A stretch of DNA of 17,657 nt from DASWHR01 sp036398095 (GTDB lineage Bacteria > Actinomycetota > AC-67). Location of the stretch: NCBI GenBank assembly GCA_036398095.1, contig DASWHR010000081.1:1-17657 (forward strand), read 5' to 3'. Positions within the stretch are counted from its first letter, which is position 1. Each line of letters opens with the position of its first letter. The translations under genes were made by a program, and so were the position numbers. Positions 6,872 through 12,708 of this stretch are shown one piece after another. The notes under the pieces were generated by a model that was given only the letters and a program-made list of their open reading frames with translations, searched no databases and was not told the DNA's origin.

Positions 6872-7123
6872 TTACGTCGTCGGGCCTAATCGGTCTTCGA
6901 CGCGCTTGACGATCGTGCGGATTTCGTCGGCGCGCGAGACGTCGGCGAACAGGCGGACGCCCCAGTCACCGCGGAAGAAGGTCTGCACGATCGAGCCGGC
7001 CTGCTTGTAGTACCACGCGATTCCGGCCTCCTCGAGTTCCTTGGCGATCGCCTCGGCATGCTCGTGGGTGAACTGCCCGACCATCGCGGTCTTGATACGT
7101 GGCTTCGTTCGCGGCTTCGCCAT
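6872..7123 (-). CDS. Small DUF2007-like protein
   Basis: An 83-residue soluble protein with a basic N-terminus (MAKPRTKPRIKT). The following alpha-beta region, FTHEHAEAIAKELEEAGIAW through WGVRLFADVSRADEIRTIVK, resembles DUF2007 (putative signal-transducing) proteins, in which a ferredoxin-like fold begins with a helix that scans 'residues plus accumulated leaf' of a small sensor. This assignment is tentative. The ATG at 7123 is used here. A GTG at 7132 in the same frame is also possible, with GGCGGG about 7 nt upstream. The gene is divergent from the aldo/keto reductase across about 60 bp and lies 5 nt before tRNA-Leu on the same strand, so both may be on one transcript. No function can be stated. 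Confidence 0.7.
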   Translation of the reverse strand: MAKPRTKPRIKTAMVGQFTHEHAEAIAKELEEAGIAWYYKQAGSIVQTFFRGDWGVRLFADVSRADEIRTIVKRVEDRLGPTT

Positions 7124-7182
7124 GGCTCTCACAGGGTACCCGCCTTTGACGGACCCGTCGGCCCGCGGGAAGGATGGCCCTC

Positions 7183-8112
7183 ATGAAAACGCGAGCGTTG
7201 GGTACGAGCGGCTTGGACCTGTCGGTGATCGGCTACGGCGCGTGGGAGGCGTCCGAGCATTGGGGACCGGTCGACGAGGACGGCATCGTCGGCGCGATCG
7301 TGGCCGCGTTCGACGCGGGCATCAACTGGCTGGACACGGCCGAGGTCTACGGGCCGCACACCTCCGAGGAGCTGGCCGGCCGTGCCCTGGCCGAACGCCC
7401 CGCGATGATGGTGGCGACGAAGGTCGCTCCCACCCCGGGCGGGTCGGGCTTCGCGACCGACCAGGTGCGGCGGGCGTGCGAGGACTCGCTCAAGCGGCTC
7501 GGCCGCGAGACGATCGACCTGTATCAGTTGCACTGGCCGGACAAGAACGTCCCCGTGGAAGAGACCTGGCATGCGATGGCCGATCTGGCCTCGGAGGGGC
7601 TGGTGCGCGCGATCGGCGTGTCGAACTTCCCCGTCCCGCTGATCGAGGCGTGCGAGCAAATCCGGCACGTGGACTCGCTCCAGCCGCACGTGTCGCTGCT
7701 GCATCGGAGCAACCTGGATCTGGTCCGGTGGTGCGGGGAGCGGCAGATCGGGACGGTCGCATACTCGCCGCTGGCGTGCGGGCTGCTGTCCGGCACGATC
7801 ACGAGCGAATCGACGTTCGACCGCAACGACTGGCGGAGCGGCGAGCGCGGCTTCCAGCTCTACGAGCCGCTGTTCGGGCCGGCGAACGTGAAGGGGAATC
7901 TGGCGACGGTCGAGCGGCTGCGGCCGGTCGCGGAGCGGCTGGGCGTGACGTTGGCGCAACTGGCGATCGCGTGGGTGCTGCACCAGGAAGGGATCACGGC
8001 CGCGATCGTCGGCTCGCGCAGCGCGAAGCACGTCGAGTCCAACGTCGCCGCGGCCACGCTGGCGCTGGACGAGGCCGCGCTGGCCGGGATCGCCGCAGCC
8101 CTCGAAGGATAG
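7183..8112 (+). CDS. Aldo/keto reductase
   Basis: A 309-residue NADPH-dependent oxidoreductase with the TIM-barrel fold of the aldo/keto reductase superfamily. The catalytic tetrad is visible: Asp51 and Tyr56 in DTAEVYG, Lys80 in VATK, and His117 in YQLHW. IGVSN and the late cofactor-binding segment AIVGSRSAKHVESN are also typical. The start is set at the second ATG, because GGGAAGGA (7167-7174) is 8 nt upstream and MKTRALGTSGLDLS is the usual N-terminus; the earlier ATG at 7174 lies inside that ribosome binding site. Substrate is unknown; related proteins reduce aldehydes, ketones or sugars. It converges with the secreted glycosidase-like gene at 8171 across 58 bp, where I see only a weak 6-bp inverted repeat. 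Confidence 0.95.
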   Translation: MKTRALGTSGLDLSVIGYGAWEASEHWGPVDEDGIVGAIVAAFDAGINWLDTAEVYGPHTSEELAGRALAERPAMMVATKVAPTPGGSGFATDQVRRACEDSLKRLGRETIDLYQLHWPDKNVPVEETWHAMADLASEGLVRAIGVSNFPVPLIEACEQIRHVDSLQPHVSLLHRSNLDLVRWCGERQIGTVAYSPLACGLLSGTITSESTFDRNDWRSGERGFQLYEPLFGPANVKGNLATVERLRPVAERLGVTLAQLAIAWVLHQEGITAAIVGSRSAKHVESNVAAATLALDEAALAGIAAALEG

Positions 8113-8170
8113 TTTCCGTCGGCAATAATGTCCGGTGGAATCGAATTGCCGGAGTCTGCCGCTTTGCCGG

Positions 8171-9082
8171 TCAGCCGTTGAGCGGGGCGAGCGGCCGCCA
8201 GTGCTCGGCCCTCATGGTCCGGTAGTCGTAGAGCGAGCCGCCGATCGCCTTGGAGTGCTGGGCGCCGAGGACGAAATCTTCTACGTCCGCAACGCTGATC
8301 GTGTCGGCGACGCCCCCGATGGCGTGGACGAGCGCGTTCCAGTTGCCGGTCAGCCGGCGCGTCTCGATGACGTTGTTTTCCGTGTAGGCGTGCGGGCAAT
8401 GGTTCGGGTTGGAAGGGCAGTCGGTGCGGTACGTCCAGTAGCCCATCGGCATGAACACGTTCGACACCTGCGCGAGGCCCTTCCACGGGAAGCCGGCCCA
8501 CGCGTCGGGCCGGATCCGCATCCCCATCGGCGCCGGCGTGATCGCCGCGATCGGCGCCGAATAGCCGAGCGCCTTGCGCACGCGCTGCGCATGTTCAAGC
8601 ACCCGGGCGTTCCAGGTGGACAGCGACCGAACCTGGCCCTTGTACTCGATGTCGATCGCGACGCCGTCGAAGCGGTGGCCCCACCCGGTCTTGTACGTGT
8701 GGATCATCGCGGTGCGTCGCAGGTCGCGGAGCATGTCGTCGTAGGCGGGCAGGTACCAGCCGACGACTTTCATGCCGCGCGCGTGCGCCGCGTGCAGCCA
8801 CCAATCCACTTTGCTCTTGTCGGTGAACTGCGCGGTGTTGTTCGCGGTCGGCGAGTTCCACCGGCCGGTCTGCAGATACACGGTCCGCACGCCGTTGGCC
8901 TTCATCACGCCGGTCGCGTCCCAGGCGTTGGTCGAGTAGTCGTAGATGTCGATCCACGCGCCGAGCCCGCGGAACGCCGATAGGTCCGGCGGCTTCGCGG
9001 CGACGGGCCCACCCGGCGAAGACTGAGCAAGCGCGCCGGCGAGCAGCAGCGCGGCCATGGCAACTCGAACGATTCGGCTCAT
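8171..9082 (-). CDS. Secreted TIM-barrel glycoside hydrolase-like protein
   Basis: A 303-residue protein. Residues 1-20 (MSRIVRVAMAALLLAGALAQ) form a signal peptide, so it is expected outside the membrane. The rest looks like one TIM barrel: GAWIDIYDYS at 41-50, VRTVYLQTG near 66-73, KVVGWYLPAYDD near 105-116, the acidic motif FDGVAIDIE at 138-146, and NVFMPMGYWTY late in the barrel. The motif is close to the GH18 DGxDxDxE signature but has Ala142 where the middle Asp is expected, while Asp144 and Glu146 remain. Similar uncharacterised proteins occur in actinobacteria. A cell-wall or polysaccharide substrate is plausible but unproven. The ATG at 9082 is chosen because the signal peptide begins there; its ribosome binding site is weak. 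Confidence 0.8.
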   Translation of the reverse strand: MSRIVRVAMAALLLAGALAQSSPGGPVAAKPPDLSAFRGLGAWIDIYDYSTNAWDATGVMKANGVRTVYLQTGRWNSPTANNTAQFTDKSKVDWWLHAAHARGMKVVGWYLPAYDDMLRDLRRTAMIHTYKTGWGHRFDGVAIDIEYKGQVRSLSTWNARVLEHAQRVRKALGYSAPIAAITPAPMGMRIRPDAWAGFPWKGLAQVSNVFMPMGYWTYRTDCPSNPNHCPHAYTENNVIETRRLTGNWNALVHAIGGVADTISVADVEDFVLGAQHSKAIGGSLYDYRTMRAEHWRPLAPLNG

Positions 9083-9103
9083 CGAAGCGCTCAGTATGCA
9101 ACA

Positions 9104-9132
9104 AGACGGGCCCGAATGTGCCGGGCCCGTCT
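9104..9132 (-). terminator. Hairpin between the two secreted-protein genes
   Basis: A perfect 11-bp stem has arms 9104-9114 and 9122-9132 and a 7-nt loop. It lies 22 bp after the stop of the Ig-like gene and 21 bp before the next start. On the minus strand it is followed by TGTTGCAT, a weak T tract. It probably ends or attenuates the Ig-like transcript. Confidence 0.6.
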
Positions 9133-9153
9133 CGATGCTTGCTTGCTCGGTTG

Positions 9154-10416
9154 CTACGGCAAGACGAGCAAGTTGAAATCGGCGACGCTGGATGCGTTGC
9201 CGACCGTGTCGAATGCGGTCGCCTCGATGAAGTAGATGCCGGGCGCGAGCGCGGCCGGCGTGTCCTCCCACGTGGCCGACTGCGTGCCGCAACCCGAGCA
9301 CAGCGCCACGTTGTCCTGCACCAGGTTTCCGATCAAGTCGAAGTACTGCACCTGGATGGAGGCCACCGCGACGTTGTCGCTTGCGTAGCCGCGGATCGTG
9401 TCGCCGTCGATGAAGTTCCACGACCCGATCAGGTAGTACTGCGGCTTCTTCGTCTTCGCCGTCGGGTTGACCGCGTCGACCTGGAACGCGACCTCATCGC
9501 TTGCCGGACCCAGGTTGCCGGCCGCGTCGGTTGCGCGGGCGCGCAAGCCGTGCAGGCCGTCGCTCAGCGACAGCGTCAGCGACCAGGTTCCGTCGCCGGC
9601 CGCGATGACCGAGCCGTAGATGATGAACCCCGGCGGACGGTCCTCGAACACCTCGACGGTGGAGAGCGGCTCGGAAATGCCCGACACCACCACGGTGGCC
9701 GGCAGCAGATCGCCGTTGCTGGGCGTCAAGATGGTCGGCGCGACCGGGGGCGTCTCGTCGACGTCCACGGTGAACGAAACCGGCAGCGACATCGGGCTCG
9801 CGTTGAAGGCGAGGTCGTCCTGATAGGCGGAGATCGTGTGCGGGCCGGCACGGAAGATCGCCGCGTAGGACCAGGTGCCGTCCTCGGCCGCGGTGGTCGA
9901 GCGCACGTTGCCGAGTTCATCGACGATCACGACGTGCGCGCGCGGCTCGGCCGTTCCGGAGATCGGCACGACCGTCGAGGTGAATGTCTCACCGCCGAAC
10001 GGGAAGTCGATCGTCGGCGCCGCCGGCGCGGTCACGTCGAGGGTGAACTCGACGATGTCCACGACACGGTCCGACAGACCGTTGTTCCACCACATGTAGA
10101 CGATGTGCTGACCCTCGGGAAGGCCGACGGGCGCGGTCCAGTCACCGGCCGGATCGATCAGGATCGGCCCCGCGACGGTCGGGTTCAGCGCGCAGCCTCC
10201 GGGGCTGCAGGGCGGGTCGCCCAGGACCAGGCGGACCTGCGTGCCCGGCACACCGCGTCCGGTAAACGGAACGGACGTGGTCTGATATCCCCCTGCGTGC
10301 TCGGGGAACGTGATGCGCGGCGTGAACGAATACGGCGTCGCCTGCGACGCCAGCGGCACGGCGAGCATCGCGAGCGCAGCCACCCCGGCCAGGGCTAGGA
10401 CGCGAAACTTCCTCAT
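9154..10416 (-). CDS. Secreted Ig-like domain protein
   Basis: A 420-residue exported protein. Residues 1-26 (MRKFRVLALAGVAALAMLAV then PLASQA) form a signal peptide with an AxA-like cleavage site. The rest is built of about four beta-sandwich modules: one near 35-130 (with VPFTGRGVPGTQVRLVLGD), one near 135-230 (VPISGTAEPRAHVVIVDELG), one near 235-325 (VVSGISEPLSTVEVFED, ending RATDAAGNLGPASD), and a divergent last one near 330-420 (GYASDNVAVASIQVQYFD). The pattern SGTAEP...DGTWS is typical of bacterial Ig-like modules in surface proteins. No anchor (LPXTG, membrane segment) is seen, so it is secreted or loosely bound. The start has a good AGGGGGTG ribosome binding site. The leader upstream is long and may hold a riboswitch. 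Confidence 0.85.
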   Translation of the reverse strand: MRKFRVLALAGVAALAMLAVPLASQATPYSFTPRITFPEHAGGYQTTSVPFTGRGVPGTQVRLVLGDPPCSPGGCALNPTVAGPILIDPAGDWTAPVGLPEGQHIVYMWWNNGLSDRVVDIVEFTLDVTAPAAPTIDFPFGGETFTSTVVPISGTAEPRAHVVIVDELGNVRSTTAAEDGTWSYAAIFRAGPHTISAYQDDLAFNASPMSLPVSFTVDVDETPPVAPTILTPSNGDLLPATVVVSGISEPLSTVEVFEDRPPGFIIYGSVIAAGDGTWSLTLSLSDGLHGLRARATDAAGNLGPASDEVAFQVDAVNPTAKTKKPQYYLIGSWNFIDGDTIRGYASDNVAVASIQVQYFDLIGNLVQDNVALCSGCGTQSATWEDTPAALAPGIYFIEATAFDTVGNASSVADFNLLVLP

Positions 10417-10540
10417 TGCGTGAGCACCCCCTGAATCGGCTCGGGGCCGCCCCTACGGCGCCCCGCTTCGCGGCCACCCAGAGTGCCGGTTCACCACAAT
10501 TCCCCGGATCGCTCTGATTTGCCGCTTCTGCGGATTCATT
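10417..10540 (-). promoter_or_regulatory. Possible ydaO/yuaA (c-di-AMP) riboswitch-like leader
   Basis: Read on the minus strand, the leader of the Ig-like gene contains, in order, AAATCAGAGCG (complement of 10510-10520), CCGGGGAA (10500-10507), GGTGAACCGGC (10485-10495), CGTAGGGG (about 10450-10457) and CCCGAGCCGATTCAG (10431-10445), ending at the ribosome binding site. These resemble the order of conserved blocks in the ydaO/yuaA class (AAUCAGAGC, GGGGACC, GGGUGAAUCC, GUAGGG, CCCGAAUCCGUCAG). The last block is a poor match and the CUAACC segment is missing. The resemblance is from memory and by eye, so confidence is low. Confidence 0.25.
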
Positions 10541-10667
10541 CAAGGTCGGCCGCTTTGTTTCCTTCCGCCACAAAGGTTCGAATGGCCTATGGAACCGGGG
10601 TAAAGCGGAAAAGAGGAACCTTGCGGTAATTGGGAAAAAAGGCCGAGGCCGTCGGGAGCGGGGGCGA
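10541..10667. other. Intergenic stretch between Ppx and the Ig-like leader
   Basis: No ORF is credible here. On the minus strand GGCCTCGGCC followed by six T residues (complement of 10635-10650) is a possible weak terminator for the Ppx operon, although its stem is short. Nothing else is identified; a promoter for the Ig-like gene is expected in this stretch but I could not place it. Confidence 0.4.
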
Positions 10668-11609
10668 CTAGGAGATCGAGGCGGCGATGCCGTCGAGAAT
10701 GTCGGTCTCGGACACGGTCACGGCGTCGAAGCCGAAGCCGTCCATGGCGGCCTCGAGCAGGATCGCGCCGGCGACGATCACGTCCTCGCGGCCGGGCGGC
10801 ATCGCCGGCAAGGTGCGTCGCTGCGCGCTCGTCATGGATGCGAGCCGTCCGCGGATCGCGGCGACGGTTTCGCGTGCGAGAACGTGACGGTGGATCGCGT
10901 CGCGGTCGTAGCCGGGCAGGTCGAGCGCGATCGCGGCGGCGGTGGTGATCGTGCCGGCGACTCCGATCAGGACGGGCTCGCCCGGCATCGCGCGCAGCGC
11001 CGCCCCGACGGCCGCACGCGCGGCCGCCACGGCCGCGTCGGCGCCCGCGCGGACGGCGGCCTGGTCGGCGGCCGGTGGCGGGTCGGCGGTGACGTGGCGT
11101 TCGGTCAGGCGCACGGATCCGGCGTCCACGCTGATCGCGGCACGCACCTGCGTGTCGCCGGCGACGAACTCGGTCGATCCGCCACCGATGTCGACGACCA
11201 GCTTGGGCGCCCGCGGTTCGAACGAGGCGGCGGCGCCGGCGAAGGACAGCCGCGCTTCCTCGTCGCCGCTGATGCATTCGAGCGTCACGCCGGCGGCGTC
11301 GCGAACGGCGACGAGGAACTCGTCGCGGTTCGCGGCGTCGCGTACCGCGGAGGTCGCGCATGCGCGGATCCGGTCGCCGGCAACGCCGAGTTCGCGCGCG
11401 CGAGACGCGTAGCGGGCGATCGCCTCGATGGTTCGGCGGACCGGCTCGGGCTGCAGCGCGCGCGCGGCATCGACGCCTTCGCCGAGCCGCGTGATCGTGA
11501 GCGAGCGATCGAAGTCGCCGCCGCCGCCGATGGGAGCGCCGGCCCGGCCATCGGTGACGAGCAGGCGAACCGAGTTGGTGCCGACGTCGATCGCGGCGCG
11601 AAGGCTCAT
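10668..11609 (-). CDS. Ppx/GppA family exopolyphosphatase
   Basis: A 313-residue phosphatase of the sugar-kinase/Hsp70 actin-like fold, the short type common in actinobacteria. It hydrolyses inorganic polyphosphate or pppGpp to ppGpp; which one cannot be decided here. The first phosphate-binding loop is AIDVGTNSVRLLV at residues 6-18. ATSAVRDA follows at 85-92. The catalytic acidic segment SGDEEARL is at 114-121. The second loop DIGGGSTEF is at 140-148, and GVAGTITTAAA near 232 completes the fold. The ATG at 11609 overlaps the DUF501 stop as ATGA, so the two are translationally coupled. The longer frame upstream lies within DUF501 and is not expected to be used. It is the last gene of the S1-DUF501-Ppx operon. 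Confidence 0.93.
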   Translation of the reverse strand: MSLRAAIDVGTNSVRLLVTDGRAGAPIGGGGDFDRSLTITRLGEGVDAARALQPEPVRRTIEAIARYASRARELGVAGDRIRACATSAVRDAANRDEFLVAVRDAAGVTLECISGDEEARLSFAGAAASFEPRAPKLVVDIGGGSTEFVAGDTQVRAAISVDAGSVRLTERHVTADPPPAADQAAVRAGADAAVAAARAAVGAALRAMPGEPVLIGVAGTITTAAAIALDLPGYDRDAIHRHVLARETVAAIRGRLASMTSAQRRTLPAMPPGREDVIVAGAILLEAAMDGFGFDAVTVSETDILDGIAASIS

Positions 11610-12130
11610 CGGCCTTTGAATCCGGGGTGCTTGGGGACGCGCTCGTATTCGCCGTCGTCGCCGCGGCGCACGCACGGGCCGGGACAATCGATCGGCTCGA
11701 TGCGCTCGGCGACGAGTGCGCCGACCGGATTGGCGTCGGCCTTGTCGTGCGCGTAGAGCGCGTGGAGGCATTTCACGCGGCCGGGCATGCCTCCGGCGCT
11801 TTCGGACTTGCCGTCATCGCTTCCGTCGCGGTCGCGGCGGTAGCGCAGGTGCGCTTCGGAATAGGACCGGGCGAACGCGGGATCGCCGTCGAGCCGCTGC
11901 GTCAGCTCGGCCATCCAACCGCTTGCTTCCAGACGGCCGATGTCGCGAACCGCGACGGGACAGGTCAGGTAGTACAGCGTCGGGAAGGGCGTGCCGTCGT
12001 CGAGCATCGGCGGCGTGCGCACGACGAGGGGCAGTCCGAACGGGCATCGGGCGGCCACGCGAACATCGCCTCGCGCCGGCCGCCCGAGTTGCACGCCGAC
12101 GACGCCCGCAAGATCGGCGGGGTCGGTCAT
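11606..12130 (-). CDS. DUF501 family protein
   Basis: A 174-residue protein that matches the actinobacterial DUF501 family: QLGRPARGDV near the start, RCPFGLPLVVRTPP, the hallmark LDDGTPFPTLYYLTCP, then IGRLEASGWM, and finally AGGMPGRVKCLHALYAHDKA with NPVGALV. Several conserved Cys, His and Asp residues suggest a metal or nucleotide site, but no function is established. In other actinobacteria this gene sits between ftsB/divIC and ppx, and here too it directly precedes ppx with an ATGA overlap. It follows the S1-domain gene after 14 bp. No clear ribosome binding site precedes the ATG at 12130, so translation may depend on the upstream gene. Confidence 0.93.
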   Translation of the reverse strand: MTDPADLAGVVGVQLGRPARGDVRVAARCPFGLPLVVRTPPMLDDGTPFPTLYYLTCPVAVRDIGRLEASGWMAELTQRLDGDPAFARSYSEAHLRYRRDRDGSDDGKSESAGGMPGRVKCLHALYAHDKADANPVGALVAERIEPIDCPGPCVRRGDDGEYERVPKHPGFKGR

Positions 12131-12144
12131 CGAATCGATCGAGG

Positions 12145-12510
12145 TCAGCCGCGCTTGGATTCGCGCTGGCGGCGCCAGTCCACGAGGCGTTCCTCGCTGG
12201 CGCGCATGAACCGCTTGAGCTTCTGCTCGAATTCCGGATCGGAGCCGCGGGATCTGCGAGGCGGTTCGGGCTGCCAGTCGGGTGCGGCCTGCTTCATTGA
12301 AAGGTCGATTTTGCCGCCGTCCTTGATGCCAACCACTTTGACGGTGACCTTGTCGTTCTCGCGCAGGTGCTCCCGCACGTCGCGGACGAAGTTCCGGTCG
12401 ATCTCAGAGATGTGAACCAACCCGGTCTCGCCCGAATCGAGTTGCACGAATGCTCCGTAGGGTGCGATGCGAATCACCGTGCCCTCGACTACAGCGCCTA
12501 CGTCTGCCAA
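12145..12510 (-). CDS. S1-domain RNA-binding protein (YabR/GSP13-like)
   Basis: A 121-residue protein with one S1 (OB-fold) domain at about residues 3-72: VEGTVIRIAPYGAFVQLDSG, then GLVHISEID, and finally KVTVKVVGIKDGGKIDLSMK. The C-terminal 45 residues are charged and probably disordered. It resembles YabR and general stress protein 13, small ribosome-associated or RNA-binding proteins; in Bacillus yabR follows divIC. The start is a TTG at 12510 with AAAGGAGAG just upstream (complement of 12513-12521). It heads the S1-DUF501-Ppx operon. No ftsB/divIC gene is present upstream, where a divergent gene begins instead. Confidence 0.9.
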   Translation of the reverse strand: MADVGAVVEGTVIRIAPYGAFVQLDSGETGLVHISEIDRNFVRDVREHLRENDKVTVKVVGIKDGGKIDLSMKQAAPDWQPEPPRRSRGSDPEFEQKLKRFMRASEERLVDWRRQRESKRG

Positions 12511-12532
12511 CGCTCTCCTTTCTCAATGCTGC

Positions 12533-12552
12533 GCCCGGCACACTCGCCGGGC
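12533..12552 (-). other. Leader hairpin before the S1-domain gene
   Basis: GCCCGGC at 12533-12539 pairs perfectly with 12546-12552 around a 6-nt loop, within the 5' leader of the S1-domain mRNA and about 10 nt upstream of its ribosome binding site. An S1 protein could bind its own leader, but that is only a possibility. Confidence 0.4.
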
Positions 12553-12559
12553 CACCCAC

Positions 12560-12589
12560 ATGGTACGGCCGCCGTGGAAAACCGGTCAA
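12560..12589 (-). promoter_or_regulatory. Sigma-70-type promoter of the S1-DUF501-Ppx operon
   Basis: On the minus strand TTGACC (complement of 12584-12589) is separated by 18 bp from TACCAT (complement of 12560-12565). Transcription would start near 12553, giving a leader of about 43 nt before the TTG start. Confidence 0.6.
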
Positions 12590-12612
12590 TACAAGGTCTT
12601 CCAGCCTGGATC

Positions 12613-12641
12613 TTGACTTCTGCGTGGATACCCTTGATCCT
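12613..12641 (+). promoter_or_regulatory. Candidate promoter of the large secreted protein gene
   Basis: TTGACT at 12613-12618 is followed after 17 bp by GATCCT at 12636-12641, a mediocre -10. A leader of about 60 nt would precede the ATG at 12709. Confidence 0.35.
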
Positions 12642-12708
12642 CTTTCGTGGGGGTTTGTCATTTTTGAGTGCGCCCCGCACGTCTACCCAAGCAGCCACAG
12701 GGGGAGAG

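Noticed and set aside
8113..8170. Inverted repeat GGCAAT...ATTGCC between the converging reductase and glycosidase-like genes
   Set aside because: Arms are only 6 bp with an 18-nt loop and no T tract, too weak to call a terminator.
10417..10540. Cobalamin or c-di-GMP-I riboswitch as the identity of the Ig-like leader
   Set aside because: The GCCACTG box and the ACGCAAAGCC core were not found. The ydaO-like blocks fit better, although still incompletely.
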